Assembly (NCBI RefSeq): GCF_946482605.1
Contig: NZ_CAMLSE010000012.1
Coordinates: 124,001 to 188,000 of the forward strand
Direction: 5' to 3'
Length of the DNA: 64,000 nucleotides
Source of the DNA: an uncultured Dyadobacter sp.
GTDB taxonomy: Bacteria > Bacteroidota > Bacteroidia > Cytophagales > Spirosomataceae
The notes below the pieces were generated by a model. The model made no database searches. It was given only the letters and a program-made list of their open reading frames with translations, and was not told where the DNA came from. The translations under genes were made by a program, and so were the position numbers. Shown in pieces: positions 1-8,823 of this stretch; position 1 is the first letter of the stretch, and each line of letters starts with the position of its first letter.

Positions 1-625
1 TGGATATACGGTTGCAATACTCCGCCTCGTCCATATAATGCGTGGTCACAAACACGGTAATGCCGCGATCGGCAGCTTCATAGATCAGGTCCCAGAACTG
101 CCGCCTCGTTACCGGGTCGACGCCCCCGGTGGGTTCGTCCAGAAAAACGATCCTGGGTTCATGCAAAACAGCAACCGAAAACGAAAGCTTTTGCTTCCAG
201 CCCAGGGGCAACGAGCCCACCAGCTTGCTGCCCTCGCTTTTCAGGCCGAGGCGATGCAACAGCTCCCCGGTTTTTACCTTGATCTGATCATCCGAAAGTC
301 CATAAATCCCGCCAAAAAATTCAATATTTTCCAGCACGGTGAGGTTTTCGTATAATGAGAATTTCTGGCTCATATACCCGATGTTCTGCTTGATCGATTC
401 GGTTTGGGTATATACATCATACCCCGCGATGGAGGCTTTTCCCGAGGTGGGAGCGGACAAGCCGCACAACATGCGCATCGCAGTCGTTTTGCCCGCACCA
501 TTAGCCCCCAGGAAACCGAATATTTCTCCCCTGCTGACGTCGAACGTTATTTCGTTGGTAGCCGTAAAGTCCCCGAAACGCTTGGTGAGCTTTTCGCAGA
601 TAATTACTTTGTCATCCTGCATCAT
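1..625 (-). CDS. ABC transporter ATP-binding protein, 3' end beyond window
   Basis: Cytoplasmic ATPase of an ABC-2 type exporter. Reading from the ATG at 623-625 (a second ATG follows directly), the protein shows Walker A GANGAGKTT, Q-loop region GYMSQKFSLY, a signature-like segment SLPLGWKQKLSF, Walker B IVFLDEPTGGVDP and an H-loop with its histidine in VTTHYMDEAEYC. About 208 codons are visible and the C-terminus lies left of position 1. It starts 24 bases after the stop of the first ATPase gene in the same operon. The signature is degenerate (LGWKQ in place of SGGxxQ) while the H-loop is intact, the reverse of its neighbour. The two probably form a heterodimer like the two halves of E. coli YbhF. 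ABC-2 permease genes are expected just outside the window. Confidence 0.9.
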   Translation of the reverse strand, partial: MMQDDKVIICEKLTKRFGDFTATNEITFDVSRGEIFGFLGANGAGKTTAMRMLCGLSAPTSGKASIAGYDVYTQTESIKQNIGYMSQKFSLYENLTVLENIEFFGGIYGLSDDQIKVKTGELLHRLGLKSEGSKLVGSLPLGWKQKLSFSVAVLHEPRIVFLDEPTGGVDPVTRRQFWDLIYEAADRGITVFVTTHYMDEAEYCNRIS

Positions 626-648
626 ATCTTTCCGGCCTGAGCCGCCTT

Positions 649-1563
649 TTAATTTAACAACTGAATAAATGAATCCTCGATCGTGGCTTTAATGCGCTTC
701 GCCTCCACGCCCGGAAGCCCCTGCTCTTCGAGGTAATGCTTAATTGTGTCCGGGTCGGCCGCATTGCGGAAAGTGGCGTGTGCGTAATCTCCGAAGGCAT
801 AGCTTCTCCGAATATCGGGATGTGCCTCCAACACGCGCAGCAGTCGGTACATTTCGCTGCTCCTGATGGCGAAAAGTTCCTCGGGATAGCTCCCTACAAT
901 ATTTTCCGGCGTATCGATCGAAAGGATCCGTCCGCCCTGGATCAATGCAATGCGATCGCAAAGTGAGGCCTCATCCATGTAGGGCGTCGAAACGATAATG
1001 GTGATGTGCTGCGCTTTCAGCCTTTTGAGCATTTCCCAAAACTCTTTCCGCGAGACCGGGTCGACGCCGGTGGTCGGTTCGTCGAGGAATAGCGTCGTCG
1101 GTTTGTGGATCAATGCACAGCATAATGCGAGCTTCTGCTTCATCCCTCCCGATAGCTTACCGGCCCGACGCTTTTTGAACGGTTCGATCTGTACGTAAAT
1201 GTCTTCGATCAGGTGGTAGTTTTCTTCAATGGTCGTTCCGAACACCGTGGCAAAGAAGTTCAGGTTTTCCTCGATGGTCAGGTCCTGATAAAGCGAAAAC
1301 TTGCCGGGCATATAGCCTACCGAACTCCGGATCTCCCGGAAATCTTTCACGATATCGTGCCCATCCACACTCGCATTGCCGCCATCGGGCAACAGCAGGG
1401 TCGTCAGCATCCGGAAAATACTGGTCTTACCCGCCCCGTCGGGTCCGATGAGCCCGAAGAGCTCTCCCTGGCCAACGGTAAACGAGACATTGTCCACCGC
1501 TACGGTCCCGGTCTTTTCCTTCCCGTAGGTTTTCGTCAGGTTATTGACAATGATTGCTTCCAT
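649..1563 (-). CDS. ABC transporter ATP-binding protein (YbhF N-half-like)
   Basis: A 304-residue ATPase of an ABC-2 type efflux pump. It shows Walker A GPDGAGKTS near residue 40, Q-loop GYMPGKFSLYQDL, signature LSGGMKQKLAL and Walker B TLFLDEPTTGVDP. The H-loop reads STPYMDEA, so the usual histidine is proline. GPDGAGK with a non-histidine H-loop is, as I recall, typical of the first nucleotide-binding domain of YbhF/RbbA-like pumps. The start codon overlaps the stop of the HlyD gene by one base (TAATG), indicating translational coupling. The C-terminal 80 residues are the family's extra domain. Substrate unknown; hydrophobic drugs or other toxic compounds are likely from context. Confidence 0.93.
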   Translation of the reverse strand: MEAIIVNNLTKTYGKEKTGTVAVDNVSFTVGQGELFGLIGPDGAGKTSIFRMLTTLLLPDGGNASVDGHDIVKDFREIRSSVGYMPGKFSLYQDLTIEENLNFFATVFGTTIEENYHLIEDIYVQIEPFKKRRAGKLSGGMKQKLALCCALIHKPTTLFLDEPTTGVDPVSRKEFWEMLKRLKAQHITIIVSTPYMDEASLCDRIALIQGGRILSIDTPENIVGSYPEELFAIRSSEMYRLLRVLEAHPDIRRSYAFGDYAHATFRNAADPDTIKHYLEEQGLPGVEAKRIKATIEDSFIQLLN

Positions 1564-2498
1564 TATTTCAATACCACTTCTCCGTACATTCCGATTTTAA
1601 GCAGACCATCATTTTTAACACGGATTTTCACCGCATACACCAGGTTAGCACGTTCGTCTTTGGTCTGGATCGTCTTCGGCGTAAACTCTGACTTGCCACT
1701 GATCCATTCAATGGCTCCCGGCAGTTGGCGATACTTCCCGCCGGCATCATCCACCAGCACTTTCACCGGCTGGCCGAGCCTGATCCCGGGCAGCTGGTCG
1801 CCCGTCACGTAGGCGCGCAGGATGAGCGTCGACAGATCTGCGATCTTGTAGAGCGGCTTGCCTGCCGACGCCACCTCGTTTGCCTCGGCGTATTTAGTCA
1901 GCACGGTGCCGTTCACCTCGTTCACTATTCTGGATTTGGCCAGCTGGTCGCTGATCTGTTCGATCTGTACGTACAGGGGCAGCGCGTCGCTCCGCAATCC
2001 GGAAGTCTGTGTTTTCAAAACGGAGGTCTGGGCGGCATCCTGTTTCCTGATCACATCCAGCTGCTTTTGGAGTTCTTCAACCTGTGCATTGATGTCATCC
2101 AGCTGTTTGGGGGTCGCCGCGTCGGCTTTCAGCAGGTTCTGAATCCGCTTTTGCTCGTGGAGGAGGTTGTCCAGCCGTACCTGCGAAACGGCGATCTGCT
2201 GCTTGTAGACGTTCGTCTGGGCCACAATATCGGGTACGCGGCTGCCTGTGGCGCGAATCTGTGCTTCGAGCTGCTTCTTTTTCAAAAACAACTGGAGACT
2301 GTCGATATATCCAACCGTTTGCCCGGCTTTCAGCACCTGCCCTTCATCCAGGTTCAGCTGCATGATCCTTCCTGTGGCCTCGGCGGAAACGATCGTTTCT
2401 ACCGCTTCAAAAGTCCCCGAAGCATCGTATGGATTTTCCTTTCCTTTGCAGGCTGCCAAAGCCGCAGTCAATGCGATCAGATAAGCATATGTTTTCAT
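1563..2498 (-). CDS. HlyD-family efflux adaptor lipoprotein
   Basis: Periplasmic membrane-fusion protein linking the inner-membrane ABC pump to TolC. The open frame extends to 2534, but the start at 2498 gives a clean lipoprotein signal (MKTYAYLIALTAALAAC, lipobox LAAC) and avoids overlap with tolC, so I chose it: 311 residues. After the signal come a short biotinyl/lipoyl-like strand (EATGRIMQLNLDEGQVLKAG), a long alpha-helical hairpin with heptad pattern (about residues 75-175), the second lipoyl half (VNEVNGTVLTKYAEANEVASAG) and a beta-barrel domain ending in GMYGEVVLK. The arrangement is that of E. coli YbhG. Operon position: between tolC (28-base gap) and the first ATPase (one-base overlap). 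Confidence 0.9.
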   Translation of the reverse strand: MKTYAYLIALTAALAACKGKENPYDASGTFEAVETIVSAEATGRIMQLNLDEGQVLKAGQTVGYIDSLQLFLKKKQLEAQIRATGSRVPDIVAQTNVYKQQIAVSQVRLDNLLHEQKRIQNLLKADAATPKQLDDINAQVEELQKQLDVIRKQDAAQTSVLKTQTSGLRSDALPLYVQIEQISDQLAKSRIVNEVNGTVLTKYAEANEVASAGKPLYKIADLSTLILRAYVTGDQLPGIRLGQPVKVLVDDAGGKYRQLPGAIEWISGKSEFTPKTIQTKDERANLVYAVKIRVKNDGLLKIGMYGEVVLK

Positions 2499-2526
2499 GT
2501 AAATCGGATTTATGTCAATGTCTGGT

Positions 2527-3807
2527 TTATTCAATGGACTGTCCCATGGTTGTATTCAGGCTGTACTGGGCCATGAGTAGTTGTATTTCATGCAAAATCT
2601 TGCTGAGCCTCGCCTGATCCTCGGCATTCACTTCCCGGAGGTAGTCATTGGTATTGATCACCCCATTTTCCAGTTGGGCGGCGGCCGTCACCTTGACTCC
2701 CTCCCGCAATGCAATGATCTCGTCATCGGTGCCCAGCAGCTGCCGGTACCTGTCCACATCCGCATACTGCTGCCGTGCCGTCAGATTGGTATTGTATTCG
2801 AATGTCTCCTTTTGCAACCGGATCGATTCGCGGTTGTTGCGGATCAGTTCGCGATCCTTTTTAAGGGTGTACAGTCCCGATAATGACCAGTTCAGCCTGA
2901 CACCCGTCACATAGTAGGGGTCGAAGCCATTACTAAGGATGTTCAATGCCGGCCTTCCGAAACCGCCCTGGAAGAAGAAATTAAGACGCGGCCGGTTCTT
3001 CACGTTGAGGAGTTCCGACTGAATATCGAGACTCGCGTTCTGAACCTCGAACAATTTGAGTTCCGGACGGCTGATCCCGCTCGCGACGGTCTTTGCTACC
3101 GGCTTTTCAAGAATGGCAGTCTCGTCCAGGGGCTGCCCGACCAGTAATCCCAGCATGGCCGTATATGCCTTGCGGCTGGCGCTCAAATCGATGCTGCGCT
3201 GCTCTGCTTTGAGTAATTCTGCCTTCAGGGAACTCGCATTGGACTTGAATGCAGTCCCGTTGTCGATCAATGCCTGTACTTTTTTGATTCCCAGCTCAAT
3301 GTCCTTTTTTAATAACTCATTCTGCCGGAGCTGCTCATCCAGGGTCAGCACTCCAAAGAATACCTGGTTGACCCGTTCGTTGAGCTTGTACAAATCCACT
3401 TCCAGTTTCTGCGATTCCACGGCAGCATTAGCCTCGTGCGAACGTACCTGTGTGCGCACCTGCCCGCCGTCATAAATCACCTGATTGACCTCCCCCAGTA
3501 TTTTGTACTGGTCTTTGTTGAGCGTCGGAAATTCTACACCGGGAATCGAAACGGGTAGTTTAAACTCCGTGACGGCCGACTGATAGGTTGCCTGCCCCTG
3601 CAATGAAAACTGCGGCAGATACGCCTTAGCGGCATTTTCGACCGAATAGTCCCTCGTCTTCGCAATGAGATCGAATTGACGGATCATGGGATAATTTTTG
3701 CGCGCCAGTTCATACGCCTGCCCGATCGTGAGCGTCTGCGCCTGTGCCTGCAAGGCCAGCAGCAAGCCGCATAGCGCCCAAATCACTTGTTTAAGCTGGT
3801 TAATCAT
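2527..3807 (-). CDS. TolC-family outer-membrane efflux protein
   Basis: Outer-membrane channel of 426 residues. The N-terminus is a cleavable signal peptide (MINQLKQVIWALCGLLLALQAQAQ). Two repeated OEP domains follow, each with long coiled-coil helices and strand segments (YLPQFSLQGQATYQS; RPRLNFFFQGGFG), the normal TolC-like organisation and length. It is the first structural gene of the efflux operon. A TetR-type palindrome (TTAATCA-TT-TGATTAA) lies 19-34 bases upstream of its ATG, in the 52-base gap after the TetR gene, so the operon is probably repressed there. No strong Shine-Dalgarno site is visible. Confidence 0.92.
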   Translation of the reverse strand: MINQLKQVIWALCGLLLALQAQAQTLTIGQAYELARKNYPMIRQFDLIAKTRDYSVENAAKAYLPQFSLQGQATYQSAVTEFKLPVSIPGVEFPTLNKDQYKILGEVNQVIYDGGQVRTQVRSHEANAAVESQKLEVDLYKLNERVNQVFFGVLTLDEQLRQNELLKKDIELGIKKVQALIDNGTAFKSNASSLKAELLKAEQRSIDLSASRKAYTAMLGLLVGQPLDETAILEKPVAKTVASGISRPELKLFEVQNASLDIQSELLNVKNRPRLNFFFQGGFGRPALNILSNGFDPYYVTGVRLNWSLSGLYTLKKDRELIRNNRESIRLQKETFEYNTNLTARQQYADVDRYRQLLGTDDEIIALREGVKVTAAAQLENGVINTNDYLREVNAEDQARLSKILHEIQLLMAQYSLNTTMGQSIE

Positions 3808-3825
3808 TTTATTTATTCGTTTTAT

Positions 3826-3841
3826 TTAATCATTTGATTAA
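3826..3841. promoter_or_regulatory. Probable TetR operator upstream of tolC
   Basis: A 16-base palindrome TTAATCA-TT-TGATTAA lies between the TetR stop (3860) and the tolC start (3807). It shares its seven-base arms, with the same two-base spacing, with the centre of the large palindrome in front of the TetR gene. Two matching sites flanking a TetR gene and an efflux operon strongly suggest the binding site of that TetR. Binding itself is inferred. Confidence 0.7.
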
Positions 3842-3859
3842 TTGTAGTCCAAAAAAATT

Positions 3860-4471
3860 TCAGGTTTGGTCCAGCATCATTTTGATCCATCCCGGAATGA
3901 GCTTCTTGCGTTGCTCCATCATGGCATTATACACCTCTTCATTCCCCGCAATGGGTTGCAGCACAGGCTTGGCCACGAAAGGAAAAAGCGTCATACCCAG
4001 CAAATTCATCAAAAAATGGAAGGGACTGATGTCACTCCGGCGTTCTTTGAGCTGCTTGATAAAAACCGATTCTGTTAAATTCTTCCTGGCCTGAAAGCGG
4101 TTCGACAGCTGCTCCGGATTGTTGCGTATCTCACTCAACACGAAAATGGGCAGATCCGGATTTTTCAGCAGCATGCTGATATAGTTTTCCGTAATCTTAT
4201 CGAGCTTGTCATCGAGCGTCGTTCCGGCGTCGTTCAGGATCGGAGCGAGCACCCCGAACAATTTATCGATACGCTCGGCCATCACGATCTGAAAAAGCTT
4301 CTCCTTACTCCTGAAATAGTAATTCAGCAGCGCCAGGTTAATCCCCGCCTCCTCTGCGATATCCCTGGTACGTGCATTGCCATAACCCTTTTTAGTAAAT
4401 ACAATGCTAGCCGCCTCCTTGATTTTCTCTTCGGTACTGAGATCTATTTCCGCCTTTCCAACTTTCGCCAT
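3860..4471 (-). CDS. TetR/AcrR-family repressor of the efflux operon
   Basis: A 203-residue regulator. The N-terminal helix-turn-helix is plain: IKEAASIVFTKKGYGNAR, then TRDIAEEAGINLALLNYYF and RSKEKLFQIV. The C-terminal ligand-binding domain has no family I can name. It is transcribed with, and directly before, the TolC-HlyD-ABC-ABC genes, the same gene content as E. coli cecR-ybhGFSR. It probably senses a pump substrate and represses both itself and the pump through the palindromes at 4517-4558 and 3826-3841. The start at 4471 gives MAKVGKAEIDL and lies about 18 bases from the predicted transcription start. Confidence 0.92.
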   Translation of the reverse strand: MAKVGKAEIDLSTEEKIKEAASIVFTKKGYGNARTRDIAEEAGINLALLNYYFRSKEKLFQIVMAERIDKLFGVLAPILNDAGTTLDDKLDKITENYISMLLKNPDLPIFVLSEIRNNPEQLSNRFQARKNLTESVFIKQLKERRSDISPFHFLMNLLGMTLFPFVAKPVLQPIAGNEEVYNAMMEQRKKLIPGWIKMMLDQT

Positions 4472-4493
4472 GCTGTAAATTCTTTGAACGGTC

Positions 4494-4524
4494 CAAAGGT
4501 AAAGCAGGTTTTTGATTTATACAA
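4494..4524 (-). promoter_or_regulatory. Bacteroidota-type promoter of the TetR gene
   Basis: On the minus strand the -33 element TTG (complement of 4522-4524) and the -7 element TACCTTTG (complement of 4494-4501) are separated by 20 bases, fitting TTG-N19ish-TAnnTTTG. The -33 element lies inside the left arm of the operator palindrome, so repressor binding would block RNA polymerase. Confidence 0.7.
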
Positions 4525-4558
4525 AATATTTAATCATCTGATTAAATATTTTGTATAA
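4517..4558. promoter_or_regulatory. TetR operator: 42-bp palindrome with perfect 20-bp arms
   Basis: The left arm 4517-4536 begins TTATACAAAATATT and ends TAATCA. The right arm 4539-4558 is its exact reverse complement, with TC between them. The centre TTAATCATCTGATTAA matches the second site before tolC. It overlaps the predicted -33 element of the TetR promoter. It could also form a cruciform, but its position and the matching second copy favour an operator. The arms are much longer than an ordinary TetR half-site, so more than one dimer may bind. Confidence 0.8.
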
Positions 4559-4576
4559 CTATTGGCACCTTCCTAT

Positions 4577-5410
4577 TTACCAGTCATTTGTCATGCAGAA
4601 CCCGTCGGCCTCATTCATTTTCATGAACTTCCTTGGAGCCATTCCTGTGTAGTATTTAAAATCCTTGATTAAATGGCTTTGGTCGTGGTAACCATGCTCC
4701 TCCACCAGCATCGCCCAGTCAACCGGTGCCTGAGCCCCCGCGGCTAAGAGGAACCGCAGGATTTCCTTAAACCGCAGAAAGCGGATCAATTCCTTGGAGG
4801 TGTATCCGACATACTTCCGGAACCGTCCCTGCACGGTACGCTCGGTAATACCGTGCTCCCGCGCGATGGCTTTCACTGGACTGACTTCTGGCTGATGGAA
4901 GCGGGCGGCCGCGTCGAGCAACGGCAGCGAGTCCGGTTCATTTCCAAAAAGATTAGCCGGCAGATATGCATTCAGCCACTGGATCCTGTCGTGAGGGACC
5001 AGCGAGGCCAGCGCATTCCACATCGCCTCCAACCGTTCCTGCTGGCCGGATACAACTTCATCGGACACCATATCGCCTTCAAAACCATCCATAGGCACTG
5101 AAAAGAACCGATAAAAGCCATTCAGCGTAAAGTTCAGCACCAGCAGATCGGCGCCGTCCGTCAGTTCATAGTTCAGCATTCTCCTTAAAGGCCCGAAAAC
5201 CCCGGTTGCCCGCACGGCGCGCCGCCCGATCTGAGACTCCCCAAACGAAAAAAACACAGGTGCTCCGAAATTAAACACCAGCATCATTTCCAGATTCGGG
5301 GACAAATGGTAGGTTCTCCTTCCGTGGCCTGCCTGCGTTTCGATCAGATAAAAATGATTCAGCACGCCATTCAATTGCGGATCTACCTTTTCTCTATACC
5401 CGGTTTCCAT
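4577..5410 (-). CDS. AraC-family transcriptional regulator
   Basis: A 277-residue regulator. The N-terminal 160 residues look like the cupin-like sensor of DUF6597-type AraC proteins (NGVLNHFYLIETQAG, YHLSPNLEMMLVFNFG, RRMLNYELTDGADLLVLNF). The C-terminal 100 residues carry two helix-turn-helix motifs (VKAIAREHGITERTVQGRFRK and MLVEEHGYHDQSHLIKDFKY, ending YTGMAPRKF). It is divergent from the small exported protein and HTTM-like protein at 5488-6897 with a 77-base gap, so it may control them. The ligand is unknown. Confidence 0.9.
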   Translation of the reverse strand: METGYREKVDPQLNGVLNHFYLIETQAGHGRRTYHLSPNLEMMLVFNFGAPVFFSFGESQIGRRAVRATGVFGPLRRMLNYELTDGADLLVLNFTLNGFYRFFSVPMDGFEGDMVSDEVVSGQQERLEAMWNALASLVPHDRIQWLNAYLPANLFGNEPDSLPLLDAAARFHQPEVSPVKAIAREHGITERTVQGRFRKYVGYTSKELIRFLRFKEILRFLLAAGAQAPVDWAMLVEEHGYHDQSHLIKDFKYYTGMAPRKFMKMNEADGFCMTNDW

Positions 5411-5487
5411 TTCCGACCTTTTTTTTTCTTAACTTTTACAAAACATCAGCAATCCAGCTCCTTTGATTGTAAATCTAATCAAGTTCG

Positions 5488-5844
5488 ATGACTTCGTTTA
5501 GCTTCAGGAAATGGCTGCCAGGCATTCTCTTTCTGTCTGCACAGCTTGTCAATACGATTTATGAGCTCACCCAGGACACCCGCACCATGTCATGGGCACC
5601 CCACACCACGCAGGTACATTACCGGATCGATGTTTTCCAAAATGGCGAAAACTGGGGCCGGGAAGCCGTAGAAGCCCGCTACCGGATTGCACAAACACAA
5701 TGGGAAAGCCACTCGGAAGGCAACTTGAGGCGATTGATTCAGTCGGTAGAACAAAAAATGCCGGATCATCCCGACAGTGTTATCGTTCGCTACCAACGGA
5801 ACAACGGCCCGGAACGGCTTTATCGCTGGAAAGCCAGCCTGTAA
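5488..5844 (+). CDS. Small exported or membrane-anchored hypothetical protein
   Basis: A 118-residue protein not recognised as a named family. It starts with a short basic stretch and one hydrophobic segment (WLPGILFLSAQLVNTIY), probably an uncleaved anchor, then a soluble domain rich in charged and aromatic residues (VHYRIDVFQNGENWGREAVEARYRI). It ends three bases before the next gene, so the two are almost certainly co-transcribed; such small partners often accompany HTTM proteins in Bacteroidota (inference). Divergent AraC gene upstream. Confidence 0.75.
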   Translation: MTSFSFRKWLPGILFLSAQLVNTIYELTQDTRTMSWAPHTTQVHYRIDVFQNGENWGREAVEARYRIAQTQWESHSEGNLRRLIQSVEQKMPDHPDSVIVRYQRNNGPERLYRWKASL

Positions 5845-5847
5845 GCC

Positions 5848-6897
5848 ATGCACCACCTGAACCCATTTTACGTCCGTGGAAAAGCCGTCCCGCCCGAGCT
5901 GGTCCTTGCCGTCCGGCTACTATCGGTATACTTGCTGGTCACCGGTGAACATCCCTTCAATGGTAATCAGGGTTCCGGCAGATTCTATCCGCTGATCGAC
6001 GTACTGGACAACATCGGAACCGATCCGCAATTCAACCTGGGCGTTCAGGCGCTGTTCCTTGGAAGCATCGGCGTGCTATTGTTCTCCTCGTGGGTGCGTA
6101 TAGGCGCATTCGGAGCAGGACTTTCCTTTGCCGCCGGCCTCCTCTCCTGCCAGACCTGCCTGTCGGTAGCCCATATGTTTACCGGTTGTATTTTTCTCTG
6201 CACCTCGCTGAGCAATGCCGAAACCGGTACGGATCTGATCCGTTTTCAGCTGGTCGTACTGTATCTGGGCGCCGACCTCAACAAAGTGTCAGACCCGGAC
6301 TGGTGGACCGGCGCGAGCATTGAAACCCTGCTGGTCACCAAACACCGGATCGGCGCTTACATCGAGCTTGCCCGCAGGTTCCCTCCCCAGCTCCTGTCCC
6401 AGGTGATTGGCATCAGCATTATCCTGTTGCAGCTGGGTATCGCCGCATTGCTTTGCAGGCGAAGCACGGTAGCATACGCCACGTTGCTCGCCCTGCTGCT
6501 GCATTTGCCTATGGTAATCCTGATGCAAATGACTTTCGGACCATTTCTTTTTGCGTTGGTAGTTGCCTATGGGTTGTTGCTCGTGTGGCCGCAGCAGATC
6601 GCCGGCAACGCTCGTCACAGCCCCTTCCTCATCGCTTTACTCAGCCGTATCGATTTTAATGGACAGCTGGTTACGCATACCGCGGTCACCGGCCGTGATT
6701 CCCTTGGCAAGTGGTTCCGCACCGGTCTAGACTTCATCTCTCATCCTGCGATCCTGCTTTTTCTGACTGTGTTATCGGCCGCCATGGTGCGTTATGGCAA
6801 ACTTCTGCCGCTTTGCGCGCTCGTCCTGACCGGGTACTATATATATGTGTGGCCGCAGCGCAAACCCGCGGTACCCGTGCCGGCAGCTTCTGCCTGA
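5848..6897 (+). CDS. HTTM-like multipass membrane protein
   Basis: A 349-residue integral membrane protein with about eight hydrophobic segments. The segment RFQLVVLYLGADLNKVSDPDWW followed by TGASIETLL resembles the hallmark of horizontally transferred transmembrane (HTTM) proteins, a family related to vitamin K-dependent gamma-carboxylase membrane domains. The C-terminal soluble carboxylase part is absent and the protein ends with two more helices and a Pro/Ala tail. The enzymatic role of stand-alone HTTM proteins is unproven. Co-transcribed with the 118-residue protein upstream (three-base gap). Confidence 0.7.
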   Translation: MHHLNPFYVRGKAVPPELVLAVRLLSVYLLVTGEHPFNGNQGSGRFYPLIDVLDNIGTDPQFNLGVQALFLGSIGVLLFSSWVRIGAFGAGLSFAAGLLSCQTCLSVAHMFTGCIFLCTSLSNAETGTDLIRFQLVVLYLGADLNKVSDPDWWTGASIETLLVTKHRIGAYIELARRFPPQLLSQVIGISIILLQLGIAALLCRRSTVAYATLLALLLHLPMVILMQMTFGPFLFALVVAYGLLLVWPQQIAGNARHSPFLIALLSRIDFNGQLVTHTAVTGRDSLGKWFRTGLDFISHPAILLFLTVLSAAMVRYGKLLPLCALVLTGYYIYVWPQRKPAVPVPAASA

Positions 6898-6942
6898 TCC
6901 CGGTCCTGACCATTTTAGTTTGAACTTCTCTTGGAAAACCTG

Positions 6943-6971
6943 TTGAAATATTAATTCCCCTCGTAATTTTG
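6943..6971 (+). promoter_or_regulatory. Bacteroidota-type promoter of lepA
   Basis: TTG at 6943-6945, an 18-base spacer, then TAATTTTG at 6964-6971, matching TTG-N17-20-TAnnTTTG. The predicted transcript starts about 45 bases before the lepA ATG at 7026. Confidence 0.7.
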
Positions 6972-7025
6972 TGGTTGCTTTGACCTGAACTATATATTCA
7001 AAGCATTTGAATAGGAACCACTTTC

Positions 7026-8813
7026 ATGAAGAAAATCCGTAATTTTTGCATTATTGCCCATATTGACCACGGGAAAAGTACATTGGCAGATCGCTTGCTG
7101 GAATTCACAAAAACCGTGTCGCACCGCGAAATGCAGGCCCAGCTTCTCGACAATATGGACCTGGAACGCGAGCGCGGCATCACCATCAAGAGCCACGCGA
7201 TCCAGATGACCTATGTTTATAAAGGAGAAGAATATATACTGAACCTGATCGATACACCGGGACACGTGGACTTTTCCTACGAGGTTTCCCGCTCCATTGC
7301 CGCCTGCGAAGGCGCGCTTCTGCTCGTGGATGCATCGCAAGGCACCGAAGCCCAGACGATCTCGAACCTTTACCTCGCGATCAACCATGACCTGGTGATT
7401 ATACCGGTCCTCAACAAGATCGATTTGCCCGGTGCGATGCCCGAGGAAATCAAAGACGAAATGGTAGACCTGCTGGGTTGCGAACGCGCCGACATTATCC
7501 CGGCCAGCGGCAAAGAGGGAATTGGTATTGAAGATATTTTGAATGCCATCGTAGAACGTATTCCTGCGCCTGTCGGTGATCCGGATGGCCCGTTGCAGGC
7601 GCTGATCTTCGATTCAGTATTTAACTCGTACCGCGGTATCGAAGTTATATTCCGTGTAAAAAACGGAAGTATCAAAAAGGGCGATAAAGTGAAATTTATG
7701 GCCACCGGCAAGGAATACATTGCCGACGAGATAGGCACTCTGGGCTTACAGCAGATTCCCCGGCAGGTGGTGGAATGCGGCGATGTAGGTTACCTGATCT
7801 CGGGAATCAAGGTTGCCAAGGAAGTAAAGGTAGGCGACACGTTCACCCACATCGACCGGCCCGCAAGCGAGGCCATTGTTGGCTTTTCAGAGGTAAAACC
7901 AATGGTCTTTGCCGGCATTTACCCGGTGGATACCAGCGAGTTCGAAGAGCTTCGCGAGGCAATGGAAAAGTTGCAGCTCAACGACGCTGCCCTGGTATGG
8001 GAACCTGAAACTTCGGCAGCGCTCGGCTTCGGGTTCCGTTGCGGCTTCTTGGGCATGCTGCACATGGAAATCGTGCAGGAGCGCCTGGAAAGGGAATTTG
8101 ACATGACGGTGATTACCACCGTACCATCGGTGCAGTTCAGGGTGTTGACTACCAAAGATAAACTTTTGAACATCAGTGCTCCGTCGGAAATGCCGGAACC
8201 GAACCATATCAAGTATATCGAGGAGCCTTATATTAATGCACAGATCATCACCAAGTCCGACTACATCGGTCCGATCCTGAACCTGTGTATGGACAAGCGC
8301 GGTATCCTCAAAAACCAGATCTATCTGACTGCCGAACGCGTGGAACTGCAATTCCTGATCCCGCTGGCGGAAGTGGTGTTTGACTTTTTTGATAAACTCA
8401 AAACCATTTCGAGAGGATATGCGTCGCTGGATTATGAACTGGCGGGCTACCAGGAATCCGACATGGTAAAACTGGACGTCATGCTGAACGGCGAGGCGGT
8501 GGATGCATTGTCGGCGATCGTGCATCGGTCGAAATCGTATGAGTGGGGGAAAAAGCTTTGTGAAAAGCTCCGCGAACTGATCCCGCGTCAGATGTTCGAA
8601 ATCGCCATTCAGGCTGCGATCGGGCAGAAGATCATTGCGCGTGAAACTGTAAAAGCGATGCGAAAGGATGTCTTGGCCAAATGTTATGGCGGTGACATTT
8701 CCCGTAAACGCAAGCTGCTGGAGAAACAGAAGAAAGGTAAGAAGCGGATGCGCCAGGTCGGCAATGTGGAAATTCCGCAGGAGGCATTTATGGCGGTCTT
8801 AAAAATCAACTAA
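7026..8813 (+). CDS. lepA: Elongation factor 4 (LepA)
   Basis: Ribosome-associated GTPase of 595 residues that remodels stalled or mis-translocated ribosomes. G1 is AHIDHGKST near residue 11, followed by [10 protein letters not shown]3 DTPGHVDF, G4 NKIDLPGA and G5 ASGKEGIG. Domain II, the EF-G-like domains III and V, and the LepA-specific C-terminus ([21 protein letters not shown] near 560) are complete. The length is normal (about 595-600). The start is fixed by [16 protein letters not shown]. The next gene begins only 10 bases after the stop and may be read through from lepA. Confidence 0.98.
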   Translation: MKKIRNFCIIAHIDHGKSTLADRLLEFTKTVSHREMQAQLLDNMDLERERGITIKSHAIQMTYVYKGEEYILNLIDTPGHVDFSYEVSRSIAACEGALLLVDASQGTEAQTISNLYLAINHDLVIIPVLNKIDLPGAMPEEIKDEMVDLLGCERADIIPASGKEGIGIEDILNAIVERIPAPVGDPDGPLQALIFDSVFNSYRGIEVIFRVKNGSIKKGDKVKFMATGKEYIADEIGTLGLQQIPRQVVECGDVGYLISGIKVAKEVKVGDTFTHIDRPASEAIVGFSEVKPMVFAGIYPVDTSEFEELREAMEKLQLNDAALVWEPETSAALGFGFRCGFLGMLHMEIVQERLEREFDMTVITTVPSVQFRVLTTKDKLLNISAPSEMPEPNHIKYIEEPYINAQIITKSDYIGPILNLCMDKRGILKNQIYLTAERVELQFLIPLAEVVFDFFDKLKTISRGYASLDYELAGYQESDMVKLDVMLNGEAVDALSAIVHRSKSYEWGKKLCEKLRELIPRQMFEIAIQAAIGQKIIARETVKAMRKDVLAKCYGGDISRKRKLLEKQKKGKKRMRQVGNVEIPQEAFMAVLKIN

Positions 8814-8823
8814 GTATACATTT

